The position numbers were made by a program, and so were the translations under genes. From Trachythela sp. YZ-2020 (Eukaryota; Cnidaria; Anthozoa; Malacalcyonacea; Clavulariidae), in contig JADLSH010000273.1 in NCBI GenBank assembly GCA_016169945.1, forward strand, positions 1,655,001-1,719,000: a DNA stretch of 64,000 nt. The letters are read 5' to 3'. The stretch's first letter is position 1. The number at the start of each line of letters is the position of its first letter. Under the pieces are notes generated by a model that was given only the letters and a program-made list of their open reading frames with translations, was not told where the DNA came from and did no database searches. Of this stretch, positions 23,271 through 34,078 are shown one piece after another.

Positions 23271-25084
23271 GCAATTACAAACTATATAGAGACGTTGCGC
23301 GCGTTAACCCAAAGATTCAGACTTACAGTTCATGCAACTTTAACACTATATATCACTAGAATGTGTTTGAAATTTTCCTACCTTAATTTGGTTTTCGTGC
23401 TTCCCTTATAAAAAGTATTTCTTGTATGGATAATTTTATTCCACACATAAAGACCAGCTGCACGCGTCTGGACGTGAATGGCCGTTATGCTTCTATTTGT
23501 TTGTATGGAAATTGAATAATGGCGCATGCTCAAGCATAAAATGTGGTAGATAGATTTTGGATAGATATTTATACCATCGTTTAGACAACACCCTTACATA
23601 CTGAATCATTAAATTGAAACGCTTTCACCGCCTACAGCTGAACTGAAATGTGAAGAGGATATACAAAAATTGAAACAATTGTGATTTTACGCCCGAACTA
23701 CAGATGAAAATATAATTAACTTTTCTATGCCCAACATATTTCAATCACAATTAGTTATTTAATGCAACTCCTGTAGAGCACGAACAGCAAATGGATCCAA
23801 AATTAGACACATTTTAGGAATTCTCAATTTTTATCACAGCAGAAACTCAAGCCTCGTTTCCATGTCAAGGATTATTTTGACCAAGTCCACTTGAAACGTT
23901 GTTGAAAACGAATAGCTGCAGTTCAAACTTGTTCGTGTATAGTGATTCTGTAATCATTTACCGCCATCAACTTTTGATAAATTCTCCATTTCAGTAAATG
24001 AAAAAAATAGGCTAATAATAACAGTAAACAATTAAGCTAATATTCCAACAATATTAACAAGTTTGAAAACGCCGTCACGTCCAGTAAATACTAAGAATAT
24101 AGATGAAAACACGCGGTTTGCCTTTTGTTGTCACTGAAAAACATTTTGCTTCTAATATATTTAGTGATTTAACGTTTTGTAGAAGAGTTTTCGTAGTTTT
24201 ATTCACATTCAGCAACTAAAGGCATGGGCATGTATTGTGCGAGCACGCGCACGCGCTTTGTTTGTTAAAACAGCAAATTGAAAGCTATTTTAGGTCGAAT
24301 TTAAGAATATCTTTTGAAGAAATAAAATGTATAATGTATCCATACGGTTTTTACGGCGTTAAAAGCAAAATTCAGACGTAGAAAATTAAGCACTATATTA
24401 GTTGAATGTGCTTGAATAAAAATCATTAAAAAGACAGATCTGTCCTACCTTAATTTGACTGTTGTTCTTCCTTTATAGAGAGTATTATTTCTTTTATGAA
24501 TAATACCGTTTAAAAATTTTAAAATAAATAGACCAGCTGCATCCATCCGGGCGGTGCTGGATATTATGCATGCCTTCATTAATTTGACGACCTGAAGTGG
24601 TTAATAGATCTAAATGGATAATACAACCATTGTTCGACATGACACTTATATACTGAATCACCGAATTAAAAAGTTTTTACCGCCTTCAGGCGAAGTTGTG
24701 CGTAATGGAACCACCCAAGTAGGGGCATACACCATTTTAGATTTTATTTATAATCCCAATAAAGACTAAACACTGTTTAAAATAGTCGAAACCAAATATT
24801 TCAAAAAAAATTTGAATAACATTTTTTGCTCATCTAAACGCATGTTCTCACACCTTGAGCAGTAAAAAGGACAATTGAATTTCCAGACAATAGCTCAACG
24901 AAGATGCATCCAAAATCGACACATTGTATACGAAATTCACAATTTTCATTTTGAGATAAAGAGAAAGTCGAGCCTCGTTTGCATCCATTTACAGGGTTAT
25001 TTCCACATTAGGAAAATAATAGGGGGGGGAGGGAGAACAAATATCGCGCAAGGGAAAAGGAATGAGAAAAAAAACGCACGCACG

Positions 25085-25320
25085 CACGCATGCATCATGT
25101 TCGCGTGATGATCTGAATTGCTTCATTAACTTTGTTAATGATTTCCATCCAGCACTTCAGTTCACATGGGAGATCAGTGAGACCAGTGTATCATTCCTAG
25201 ACATTCTCATTTCTATCAATGGTAATAGGCTGAGCACATCTGTCTTTTACAAGCCTACTGACTCCCACAGCTATCTTCTCTTCTCATCCTGTCATCATAA
25301 GAACAATAAAACTGCCTGAT
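25085..25320 (+). pseudogene. Penelope-like reverse transcriptase fragment
   Basis: The peptide contains FTWEISETSVSFLDILISI and NRLSTSVFYKPTDSHSYLLF. This is the PLE block after RT motif C, where FLD...YKPTD and the following HxYL signature are diagnostic. It stops at 25317. Everything upstream and downstream of the PLE is missing. It abuts a (cgca)n/(acgc)n stretch at 25070-25090. Confidence 0.8.
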
Positions 25321-27380
25321 ACAGTAAAACTGTTATCTGTGCGCACGATAACGCAAAAATATCAAACGTTTTAGTGCAAAAATTTGTAGAGCTAATGCCC
25401 ATAACCTAAGGACAATATCGATTAAATTTTGGTTCGGTTTGAATGAAAATTCGATGAAAAAGTTTAAATTACAAAAGTTTGATTGCTTTCCCGGCTGAAC
25501 AGAAGTGATGCATAATGAGTCCATTGTTTTGCATTCTGCAGCCAGGCAAATTCCGACCATACGAAAGATTGTGTTCTCCATTGTGAGTCAACAATGTATA
25601 TCACAATAACGAAACTGTCTCGGGAGATTTACAAAATTTTGCCTGCCAAAAGAAACGTAAGCAAGGCAAGGGTTCAAAATTTGACTTCACATGCTGACGG
25701 AGGTATGCAGTCCCTGAGTGCCCTCTAGTTGTTGCCATTATATGTTACTGTTGCAGACTATGTTGTCATTGTATGTACGTATGTATATATGTTGTTGTCA
25801 ATAGAGAACATTATCATAGGTATATAATTGTTTCCCAAAACCCACATTAAGCTTTCCTAGATAGAAATCCTGGGGTATGAATTGTCAGTTTGGTTGTTGG
25901 ACTAAGCGACTGGTACAGTAGACTAGTATGCATGATCAAGCCAGGGTGTTAAACCTCTACTGCAAATTCTTTCTCACACAGAATTCCAGTTCAGCAACTG
26001 TGTACATGATTTTATAATATTTTAATCTTATGTATTTCTTTATTAGTTGACCCGAATCTAAGGACGAAAACGGCTTATATGCACTTATGCAAATTTGTTT
26101 GACTGGTTAGGTCAGTGAATATATGCTAATATCGACCTAAACCGACCTAAGCCAACTATATGCAGATTATTTTTTATGATGGACGTAACGTGAAGTTTAC
26201 CCGCGCAGATTCGTGTTGTTTTCATCGCCTGATTTTGAAGTGATAAATTCGTGTAAAGATTGTTTCACATCAGAGTCGTCGTGCAATGTATAAACTTTAT
26301 AGTTTAACTGGAGTACTAGGATAGGAGCACATCTTACCTCAACAAACGCTAATTTGTTGCTGTGTTGACAAAAATTCCGCACTGAGTAAAACCTTGAAAT
26401 TTATAGAAGAATTCCAGATAATAGATCTATAATCGATTACACTCAGAACCAGATCATAGTATACTTAGCTTCTGCCACAAATAAACACAAATAGCGGGTC
26501 AACAAACCTAGGACAGACCGAAATCTCAGAGCTTTCCCCTGGACTGTGTATTAATAATACAATTACACTGCAATAATATCTTGAACTGGCTTCCTATCAT
26601 ATTCACATTGGTTGTACTTATATATATATATATTGTCAACTTTTTGGGGGGGGGGGCGGCGGACATACAAATTATTGTTCAATAATAGTGAAAATAAGTG
26701 AGTGATCAAAAAACGGTCTCTTAGGACGGGGGGAGCTGATTAGTATTCAAAATGGCGTCCAAGCTTTCGGGTAGAGTCTCGATAGCCGTTTATTTTGGAT
26801 TGTAATATGGGTGTGACATGTTTGGGATGTGTTTTGCATAAATTATCTATAATTGTGTGTGGCGGGGATTGGGTTCGAGCATCTACACAGAGCTGTTGCC
26901 CCAAAGCCTTGGTTGAGCCAACTGAAGTGTTGGAGAAAGCGTCGTTGTTTATATGTGTGTGAGATGGTGTTAGGGAACGTGGTGCGAGCGCAACGTGTGC
27001 GATGGGCGCTTGCGCGATGTAGAATGTTTGATAAAATGATTCTTAGATAATATATACTAACGGGAATCTAACCCGTTCACCTTCACTAAGGTACGCGAGA
27101 GCAAGCATATACGTGTGGAGTGTGATGTGAACCCTTAGAAAAATTGGTGTTTGATCGATGATAGGCAGAGGTGCTGAACGATGGCGAGAATCACGATAAC
27201 AATGCCACAGACAGTGGTAGAAATTTTATAAGAATCGTTTTATATATAGTAGACGTTTTTGTTTAATTAGTTTTTAGTGAGGGTAATTGATAACTCTGTG
27301 TTTTAGTTACCACTCATTAGTGTTTAACTAGGGATATCGCGAGGTCTCGAGAAATGATAGTTTTTGTTAAAAACTACGCG
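25321..27380. other. No gene recognised
   Basis: Mixed-composition non-coding DNA. A G run stands at 26645-26658 and a (TA)n tract at 26620-26632. Short ORFs here have no recognisable content. Base composition drops sharply in GC from about 27380 onward, where the AT-rich block begins. Confidence 0.4.
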
Positions 27381-28026
27381 TTTTATATATAATAAAATAT
27401 AATTAAAGCATTTTTATATGAATCATTTTAAAAAAAATATTTTTATTTGCTATATTTTCACAAATTCCATTTTGGTTATATATTTCTTCCATTTAATTTT
27501 TAAAAGGTGAATATTATATCCGCCTCTAAAAACGTCGCTGTTGCCTTTTCTTTATGAAAAAAACAAGTTAGATTCTTGTTGACGCTTTTTATTTGTTTCC
27601 GCATGATGTTGAGATGATAAAAAGTATTAAGAATATACTTTTACCCACCCAATATTACATACAATTGTGTAAGATGTATATTGTGTTCGTACGTGGAGAT
27701 CATTTTGACAAGCTCACACACTAGAAAAAAAGTTCTTCATTTGTGTTCTTCATCTGTGTTTTTTCGTTTTTTAATTGTAAGAAACAGATCAGAGAATGAG
27801 TAAAAAATTACTCATTCTGAACTGTTGCCAACGTAAAAAAAACATCTTTAGATCATCTAAAAAATCAATGTGTTGATGGGGGATGGGGTGGTGTGTATTT
27901 TAACCTCAATTACTGAACTACGTAGAAAAACCGTGTGGTTCTGTTATTGGCAATAAAATAGACATCCAAGTGGCTGGAAACATGTGCGTGTGTTGTTATC
28001 CCACTGCTTGAATGTAACGATTTCTG

Positions 28027-28275
28027 TTAAAATATGTTTTTTATATACACATATATTTTAAAAAATGTTTTTTTAATATCGTTATGTATATATAGAGGTG
28101 TGTTATGTTTAGACATTGGGTGTAAGATTTTCGACATCGTTGTTCTATGCCTATCTATCTGAGGTCTATCCAATTTTTTTGAGCAGATCGTGAAAAGATC
28201 TGCATAATAATATATATGTTGCTGCACTTTTTTAAAAGAACGGGTTAGATTCCTGTTGAGATATTTTAATTCCAA
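28027..28275 (-). CDS. Unknown 82-aa ORF in the AT-rich block
   Basis: Basic, Lys/Ile/Tyr-rich protein with no membrane segment or known motif that I can see. It overlaps the upstream ORF (28266-28529) by ten bases on the same strand, so the two could be one frameshifted gene or a tight viral-style pair. Codon use is strongly A/T-ending. Confidence 0.3.
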   Translation of the reverse strand: MELKYLNRNLTRSFKKVQQHIYYYADLFTICSKKLDRPQIDRHRTTMSKILHPMSKHNTPLYIHNDIKKTFFKIYVYIKNIF

Positions 28276-28529
28276 AAATTAGGATTACAAAAAGATTCTT
28301 CAGTGATGCTTTGCCACAGATTATGAATACAATACCAATTAGATACGTGTTGTGCTTCTATTATAGTTTCTACTTGTGTTTTTACTATTATGGTTTTCTT
28401 ATAGCTGGGAAAAAATTCGTTCATACATGCAATAGCATAGTTTTCTGTTTGATAATTGCAATATTCAACATATACTTTTAAACAGTTTTTGAAATTTTTA
28501 ATATATATATAATCTATTTTACGTTCCAT
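28266..28529 (-). CDS. Unknown 87-aa ORF in the AT-rich block
   Basis: Starts MERKIDYIYIKNFKNCLKVY. Rich in Tyr, Ile, Asn and Cys, with no recognised domain. Further upstream on the same strand, 28550-28700 keeps a charged, Lys/Glu-rich coding flavour with stops, so the gene may once have been longer. The overlap with the next ORF suggests decay or compact organisation. Confidence 0.3.
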   Translation of the reverse strand: MERKIDYIYIKNFKNCLKVYVEYCNYQTENYAIACMNEFFPSYKKTIIVKTQVETIIEAQHVSNWYCIHNLWQSITEESFCNPNFWN

Positions 28530-28856
28530 TATAGCTCTTTTATAACGTTCTTTATTATCTTCTTCGATTCCATTAACATTATTAAAAAAGTTTCTTGAAA
28601 AAATATATCACGATCTTGTTCTTTATGAGTTTTTTGTCTTTTATCTTCTTCCTCTTTATTTATAAATCTGAAAAAGAATTTTCTGTTTTTCTCACCCATA
28701 TGTCGGTGTTTAGATATTGACGGCGTTGACGTAGATATTGACGATTACGTAACACAGCTAAAATATCAAAAACGCTTGCAAGAAGTTGTATAATTTTGTT
28801 ATCGTCGTTTTCGCCATTGATTGATCTGTTGTAAGGATTCTAAAATATGTTAAAAA

Positions 28857-29067
28857 GTGTTCGTTACTTGTGTCATTCTCCATCGCGTGTTTTATAAGAA
28901 AAATTTAAATAGTAAAGCGGCTATATATATAAACACACATGATAAAAATGAGGTGGAAGAAATTGGATTCGTAATGGATAGCGTAAAGATAGAATCACGA
29001 CAGTATGAGATATTTGTTCAAGAAATACATGCTACAAAATATGAATGTAGAACATATGAATCAAGAA
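28857..29067 (+). pseudogene. Unknown ORF cut off by a LINE tail
   Basis: Plus-strand frame beginning MFVTCVILHRVFYKK, with an acidic middle (DKNEVEEIGFVMDSVKIES). The frame runs on to 29093, but from about 29068 the DNA belongs to a LINE 3' end, so the true C terminus has been lost. Family unknown. Confidence 0.3.
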
Positions 29068-29345
29068 CAGTTGTGGAATCAACTTCCTATTGATCTCAGA
29101 CGGACTGACTCTGTCGATCTTTTTAAGAAACGTTTAAAAACATACTTATTTAAATTAGCTTATGGCTAAGATTTTAATTTTTTCTGTTTTTATATATATG
29201 TATATATTTTATTTGGTTAGGATTATTTATTCTTATTGTAAAGCGCTTTGGGCAATTTGGAGTTAGCCCTATATAAATATATTATATTATTATATTATAT
29301 TATTATATTATATTATTATATTATATTATTATATTATTATGAAAG
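29068..29345 (+). mobile_element. LINE (L2/CR1-like) 3' end fragment
   Basis: Encodes the LINE C-terminal block LWNQLPIDLRRTDSVDLFKK followed by a stop. The 3' UTR phrase 'gtaaagcgctttgggcaatttggagttagccc' and an (ATTATATT)n microsatellite tail at 29278-29338 follow. The 'taaagcgctttg' phrase is typical of L2/CR1-type 3' ends. It inserted into the AT-rich viral-like block. Confidence 0.8.
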
Positions 29346-29545
29346 TCTTGCGATGGATTTAAGTTTAAATGGTTAGATTTATCTGAGGAAAAACAAATGT
29401 TTTAAATAAATCGTTATTCGAAATCGAATATTACGAATGAAACATTTCTCCAGCATCATATATGGATTATAGCAAACGAATTTGTACATAACGAATAGAC
29501 TTCTATATTTCCGCTTATTACTATACAAGATATCTAAAAGAACAT

Positions 29546-29854
29546 TTGAAGATGAAGAGTGTAAAATTAAAAAAAAAAATAATAATAAAACTTGACGTAA
29601 CACGTATCGGGATATTACAACATGTGGCCGAGTATGGTGAAAAAATAGATAATAATTATTATTATTATATTGATAGAACAAGTGGAAAAATGTTTTATTC
29701 TGAAAGCGACGATTTCAAGATGGCGTTTTTCGAAAATTTGCAATACAAAAAAGAAGCGGTTAGAAGGGACGAATGGCGTTTCAGGATAAAAGAACAAAAA
29801 AAAGAAGTTGAAGATACGATACAGTATTTAGTAAAGAATGAATTCTTTTTTTAG
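29546..29854 (+). CDS. Unknown 102-aa Lys-rich ORF, AT-rich block
   Basis: Starts with a run of lysines after MKMKSVKLKK, continues with a Tyr cluster and ends in a Glu/Lys-rich segment and FFF. No recognisable domain. It overlaps the next ORF (29838) by 17 bases, an arrangement typical of compact viral genomes. Confidence 0.35.
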   Translation: MKMKSVKLKKKIIIKLDVTRIGILQHVAEYGEKIDNNYYYYIDRTSGKMFYSESDDFKMAFFENLQYKKEAVRRDEWRFRIKEQKKEVEDTIQYLVKNEFFF

Positions 29855-30095
29855 CAAAAAAGATAAATTACCTATTAGAGGTAAAATCGAGTATGATGAC
29901 TTAGCTAAAGAAAGAAAAGGTGCGGCCATATATAAAATGGTAGACACTTATGACGATATACGCTATATGTCAAACGGTCCTAAGCTACAATCGATTACGG
30001 TGTTTTTTAAAATATATTACCACTGCTACATGAGCAAATATAGAAGAAGAAACATCGGGTATTGTCGTGAACGGTATTGGACGGTTATTAGATAA
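29838..30095 (+). CDS. Unknown 85-aa ORF, AT-rich block
   Basis: Charged N-terminal half (KKDKLPIRGKIEYDDLAKER) followed by a Tyr/Arg-rich tail. It begins inside the end of the preceding ORF and is followed after a short gap by another on the same strand, so the four ORFs 29546-30600 look like a tandem cluster. No family recognised. Confidence 0.35.
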   Translation: MNSFFSKKDKLPIRGKIEYDDLAKERKGAAIYKMVDTYDDIRYMSNGPKLQSITVFFKIYYHCYMSKYRRRNIGYCRERYWTVIR

Positions 30096-30171
30096 ACAAG
30101 TGCGTAAGATTCGGTGAAAACAGTATAACGATAATATGACGGATGAGAAAATAATCGACTGATTTCGCGAC

Positions 30172-30396
30172 ATGTTTTTTAAACATAAAAACTCAAATTA
30201 TACGGATGAATTTGCTCGAGTTGGTAACGCGTTAAAAAAAAGTAAAAAAAAAGTTTTTATAAAAACTATCGATTATGATACGTTATTTTTTTGTCATATT
30301 GATATTATGTTATGTGAAGATATAAGTTTAGAAACGCGTTTAAAAATTATGAATGGTATTTTTGAAAATCTTATGAATAAGATGGTAAAATATTAA
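30172..30396 (+). CDS. Unknown 74-aa ORF, AT-rich block
   Basis: Starts MFFKHKNSNYTDEF, with a poly-lysine stretch and a C-terminal half that could form helices (ISLETRLKIMNGIFENLMNK). It is followed after 15 bases by the next ORF on the same strand. No domain recognised. Confidence 0.35.
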   Translation: MFFKHKNSNYTDEFARVGNALKKSKKKVFIKTIDYDTLFFCHIDIMLCEDISLETRLKIMNGIFENLMNKMVKY

Positions 30397-30411
30397 GGTT
30401 TTCTATTCGCT

Positions 30412-30600
30412 ATGGACATAGCAAGATGCTATGTGGCATCTAAACGTCGTTTTAGAAAAGTAGACGCGTTACAATTAGAAAAACTTGAATCGATTTATTT
30501 TATTTTTTACGGTTTATCCGATGTAAAAACTGAGTTCGATTGTTTTATTAAATCGTTACAGAAAAAATATCATGCGCAATGTAAGTTGTTTTATTCGTAG
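30412..30600 (+). CDS. Unknown 62-aa ORF, AT-rich block
   Basis: Basic N terminus and a C-terminal FDCFIKSLQKKYHAQCKLF. The coding flavour continues beyond the stop in another frame (30572-30745), which suggests a frameshift in a once longer protein. Unknown family. Confidence 0.35.
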   Translation: MDIARCYVASKRRFRKVDALQLEKLESIYFIFYGLSDVKTEFDCFIKSLQKKYHAQCKLFYS

Positions 30601-30745
30601 ATTAAATCAAAATTTTCAACATGTACTTAGCGGTATTTATGAAGAGAGTTACAAATCACGAAATTATTACGTGTATACTATAGACGGTTTAGATGAAATT
30701 TTTTTTGTTTTACCGGTTTGTTTGGATTTGACGATATGGTTCTGA
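30572..30745 (+). CDS. Unknown 57-aa ORF overlapping the preceding one
   Basis: Encodes LNQNFQHVLSGIYEESYKSR and a hydrophobic tail, in the frame that takes over from ORF 30412-30600. The protein-like flavour changes frame again near 30740 and resumes before 30858, so 30412-31190 could be a single broken gene. The frames are described only as observed. Confidence 0.3.
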   Translation: MRNVSCFIRRLNQNFQHVLSGIYEESYKSRNYYVYTIDGLDEIFFVLPVCLDLTIWF

Positions 30746-30857
30746 AAACCTTATACAAAATATGTTTAAAACAATACCCAAATCGTTAGAGGATAATTTT
30801 GACGATTTTGATTAGTGGGAAGATCCTGTAAATTTTTTCAATGATGCCGTACGGTAC

Positions 30858-31190
30858 GTGAAAAAATCGTCTATATATATTAATAAAAATTTGAAAACGA
30901 TTATTGAGGAAAAAGAAATTCTAAAACGATTTCAGAATTTTACTCAAAAAGATTTTTTACATCATGAGATTAATTATAAATACAGTGGAAGCGCGTATAA
31001 CGAGCATAAGGATTATGACGATGTTTTTTGGAATGTTGGCGGTGACGATGAGATATTTCAAATAAACGAGTCAAAGAACGATGTATGTAATGATGTATGC
31101 AGCGACGACTCGCCATTATTGCCGAGAAGAAAGAAACTGAAAAGAACGACTTCCTCTTCGAGCGAAGATAGCGTCAGCATTCTTGAATGA
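30858..31190 (+). CDS. Unknown 110-aa acidic ORF with a basic, Ser-rich tail
   Basis: Lys/Glu-rich helical N terminus, an Asp/Glu-rich middle, then PLLPRRKKLKRTTSSSSEDS, which resembles a nuclear localisation signal followed by a serine/acidic tail of casein-kinase-2 type. The upstream frame is open back to about 30820 behind a single stop. This is the best formed of the AT-rich ORFs, but its family is unknown. Confidence 0.4.
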   Translation: MKKSSIYINKNLKTIIEEKEILKRFQNFTQKDFLHHEINYKYSGSAYNEHKDYDDVFWNVGGDDEIFQINESKNDVCNDVCSDDSPLLPRRKKLKRTTSSSSEDSVSILE

Positions 31191-31365
31191 TGCGATAAAG
31201 AGTAACGCCATAAAGTATACGTACGGGTATAACAATTTTGGATTTACGAAAGGACACAGCAATTTTGGAGTTGTAAAAAATATGACGACAACCATTTTCA
31301 CATGTCGTTACGGGTAACGAACAAAAATAACAATACTATCATTTAACGTCGAATAACAAAGAAAA

Positions 31366-31581
31366 ATGTGCGTATCTGTAAGCGAAGAATTTACTGATTT
31401 GTCTGCCGATTCGTATCAAGATTGTTCAAACATTTATTGTGGTCCGGATAATTATGGATATTATAATAATTTTGAAATTGATTCTTTAAAAACTAGAATT
31501 GGTAGAATGAATATAAAAAAAATAGAAGTAAAAAATAAGCATGTATATAAAGTTATAACGAGTTTGTGTGTTGAACATTAA
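31366..31581 (+). CDS. Unknown 71-aa ORF, AT-rich block
   Basis: Acidic, Tyr/Asn-rich first half (ADSYQDCSNIYCGPDNYGYY) and a basic second half ending at 31581. It is immediately followed, after one base, by an ORF starting at 31583. No recognised domain. Confidence 0.35.
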   Translation: MCVSVSEEFTDLSADSYQDCSNIYCGPDNYGYYNNFEIDSLKTRIGRMNIKKIEVKNKHVYKVITSLCVEH

Positions 31582-31582
31582 T

Positions 31583-31714
31583 ATGGATTTTAATTACGAC
31601 GAAGACGATTTGGAAAATAAAATAAAGAAATATAGAGATGTGTATAATAGAAGAAACATTTTTTTGAAATATATGTTTTATGAATTTGATGATGTTTTTT
31701 ATCGTAAATCGTAA
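31583..31714 (+). CDS. Unknown 43-aa ORF, AT-rich block
   Basis: Starts MDFNYDEDDLENKIKKYRDV, an acidic then basic helix-like peptide, and stops at 31714. The next ORF (31680-31949) starts inside it in another frame. The close packing with its neighbours is the main support. Confidence 0.3.
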   Translation: MDFNYDEDDLENKIKKYRDVYNRRNIFLKYMFYEFDDVFYRKS

Positions 31715-31949
31715 AGAGTTTTGTCAATTGTTGTGTGAGATATTTTTTCCTTTAAACTTGTATGCGATCGACGGTATGGCGTTTGATTATATAGTTTGCG
31801 ATGTAGCCGAATATTATATGACAAAAGATTATCAATATGTTTCGGGATGCATTGAATACGTGTATATTGTTAAAATAATAAAAAAATGTAATAAAATGCA
31901 TAGTTGTAAAGCAACATGTACAAACCATTATCGATTTTTTCTTTATTAA
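31680..31949 (+). CDS. Unknown 89-aa Cys/Tyr-rich ORF, AT-rich block
   Basis: N-terminal hydrophobic stretch, then a Cys/Tyr-rich region; two Cys-x3-Cys-like pairs occur near the C terminus (HSCKATCTNH), which could bind metal. Family unknown. It is the last ORF before the LINE fragment at 32085. Confidence 0.35.
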   Translation: MNLMMFFIVNRKEFCQLLCEIFFPLNLYAIDGMAFDYIVCDVAEYYMTKDYQYVSGCIEYVYIVKIIKKCNKMHSCKATCTNHYRFFLY

Positions 31950-32084
31950 TAATAAAATAATAATAATTAGTTTAATAAAACCGTTTTGCAGAGAAAACTG
32001 AATTACACGGTGTTATGTAGACTTAGTAATCCTATTTCTAAAATATTTACAACAATCCAAAATATTTTACAGTCACATAATTTT

Positions 32085-32830
32085 TAAAACGTTCAGTCTT
32101 TATTAACGGTGTATGAACTCGCTCTCTCCTTAAATTATAATCATGATCCAAGTCTATCGGACGGTTACATACTATTTGAGACAGTGGATTATAATCGGAA
32201 TCCTGAGATAATTTCAAATTGTCAATAAATGTTTTACTAAGCTTGACTCTCCGTGCTTTTAGAGTCTCAATGCCAGAGCACGTTAAAGCGCTTCCATGGG
32301 AAAGGGAAGGGAAAACAATCTTCAGTGCCCGTTTTTGTATTAATTCAATTGAATTTTACAAACCAGCAGTGAGATTAGACCACGCTGGAGCAGCATATTC
32401 GACACGAGATCGTATGATTGAACAGTAAATAGAAACCAAATCACGTTGTCCAACACCGGCTCTCTTTAATTGTCGCAACGCATACAATCTACAAGACAAG
32501 GTTAAGCCAAGCAATTAAAAGGAACGAACGGACTCAACAGGAAGACCGAACACATACATCGGATTTATAGTGGAGGTAGAGTATTCCAAGAACGATATTA
32601 ACAAGAGAAATTACTGATTTTATCAACAACGATTGGTAGGAGACTTGGCGAGCAGCGAGGAACTATTTTCATCAACGAATTTGGTTCTGCCTGGCCAATT
32701 TTTTACTAGAGGGTTAATTAAGACTGCAGACAGGATTGGCCCAAGCTTAGTCCCCTGAGGCAAGCCTCCGTTCATACAATGTGCCATACAACGTTGATAT
32801 AATAGACGATTATAAGGAACAAAAAACTAA
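32085..32830 (-). mobile_element. LINE reverse transcriptase fragment (minus), degenerate
   Basis: The minus strand carries RT motif B GGLPQGTKLGPILSAVLI (32780-32720) and motif C as KFVDEN, where the second catalytic aspartate is replaced by glutamate. The thumb and C-terminal segments follow, with stops and frameshifts, to about 32085. It lacks the first half of the RT. Base composition is normal compared with the AT-rich DNA on both sides, which marks it as a later insertion. Confidence 0.75.
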
Positions 32831-32989
32831 ATATCGGTCTGTGTATATTTTCATGTTGAAAAAGAAGACGATTTGTTTATTATATATTTGAATTCAAAAA
32901 ACATTTTAAAGATGAAAATAAAAAAACCATTGTTTAAAGAACGTTCGTACGAAAGTATAAAGGAGATGTATTTGGCTGTGGAAGGATAG
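32831..32989 (+). pseudogene. Unknown partial ORF, AT-rich block
   Basis: Open for 52 codons without a good start. It contains VEKEDDLFIIYLNSKNILKM and KPLFKERSYESIKEMYL, and stops at 32989. Its 5' end was probably removed by the LINE fragment at 32085-32830. Followed closely by ORF 32998. Confidence 0.3.
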
Positions 32990-32997
32990 AGTCTAAG

Positions 32998-33222
32998 ATG
33001 AATGGTGTTGATACTGGTGACGCTTTTAAAGGTAGTCTTTTTTTACCTTGTTTTTTATTTGAAAACTTACTTCTTGAATATCCTAATTTAATAGCTACAC
33101 TTGTTGGTTTTGACGATGTTTACGGTAAAGTGATTGTGAAAATTGACTACGACGAATCTAAAACGTGTAAACCGTTTTATAAAGAGTATCGAGTGGAAAA
33201 AGGAACATTTTTACGAGGTTGA
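32998..33222 (+). CDS. Unknown 74-aa ORF, AT-rich block
   Basis: Protein with a hydrophobic N-terminal half (FLPCFLFENLLLEYPNLIA) and a charged C-terminal half. No recognised motif. Same strand and spacing pattern as ORFs upstream of the LINE, so it continues the same cluster. Confidence 0.35.
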   Translation: MNGVDTGDAFKGSLFLPCFLFENLLLEYPNLIATLVGFDDVYGKVIVKIDYDESKTCKPFYKEYRVEKGTFLRG

Positions 33223-33349
33223 GTGAAGACGGTCACGAGAAAGCAAAGGTATTTTAGGAAAACATGTGTTAATATTTAACAATGGCGATGTATGTACGAA
33301 ATTTTGACAATATAAAAAGTTAAAATTATACTAGCGTTTAAATCTCGAA

Positions 33350-33637
33350 TTGATAAACGCTATTATATATAGTTTAGACGTGAAAAAAACGATTATCTTG
33401 GAAGACGGTGTTAATATAATAATAAGAACAGTTAACGACATTTTTTCATTGATTTATTATATAGAAATTATATTTGTTATTGTATTCGAAAATAAATCTA
33501 GTTATATTAGAGATATACAAAAAGATAATTATATAGATTGTCAAAATTGTTATAAAAAAATTTGTTGTTTAAAAAATACAAACATATGCTTGTATCATAC
33601 TAGTCAAGATGAAATGTATAGTTTTTTAAAGATATAA
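33350..33637 (+). CDS. Unknown 95-aa Ile-rich ORF with a Cys cluster
   Basis: The hydrophobic middle (FSLIYYIEIIFVIVF) could be a membrane segment. A C-terminal Cys cluster (DCQNCYKKICCLK) may bind metal or form disulphides. Family unknown. It is the last ORF before LINE C begins at 33852. Confidence 0.35.
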   Translation: MINAIIYSLDVKKTIILEDGVNIIIRTVNDIFSLIYYIEIIFVIVFENKSSYIRDIQKDNYIDCQNCYKKICCLKNTNICLYHTSQDEMYSFLKI

Positions 33638-34078
33638 GAAATTTATGTTTGTTGCTTTTTCAAAATTTTGTGATTTGCCATTAATCTCAGATATGTACTC
33701 ATACTATCTTAATTTAATTGTAAGGTTGATTTTCTGCTGAATAATCTCCAAATTGTTCACAAAGACCGCACGCACGTCTTTGACACGATTTCTAATTTCT
33801 GCTTTTCATTTAATTCGTCTTCTTCTTTATAACCACACGATTCAAGATAATGATTGATTGATTGATTGATAATAGTATTTATTCAGGAAAACCAACATCA
33901 CAAGTTGTGTTTTTCAGAAGGTCCCTGAGAAACTATAGAAATACAAAAGATTATACAATAATAATATGCATGCAGGTTATACGATATGTACTATTTACAA
34001 GAAAAGTTTAAAATATAGAACTAAGATAATTATATATTACAAAGAAAATTAGCTAGTTGCGAAATGCTTTCGATTATA

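Larger units (their letters stand above)
21560..24760. repeat. Diverged duplications of a non-coding block (three copies)
   Basis: Copies at about 21560-22220 and 24130-24760, plus a shorter one at 23310-23640, share ordered landmarks: 'gtcgaattta(a/)taatatcttttgaagaaat', 'gttcttcctttatag(a)agtatt', 'agaccag.(c)c.tcc', 'gcctgaagtggttaatagat' and 'ccaccgcctt'-like ends. Identity is moderate, indicating an old event. No ORF explains the block; it may be a lost repeat or duplicated regulatory DNA. Confidence 0.55.

Noticed and set aside
26853..27050. 65-aa ORF (MCVAGIGFEHLHRAVAPK...)
   Set aside because: No recognisable domain, no splice or composition support, and length is within chance expectation.
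27785..27825. Hairpin gaatgagtaaaaaattactcattc as a terminator
   Set aside because: A single short A/T hairpin in AT-rich DNA with no transcript context; no basis for a regulatory call.
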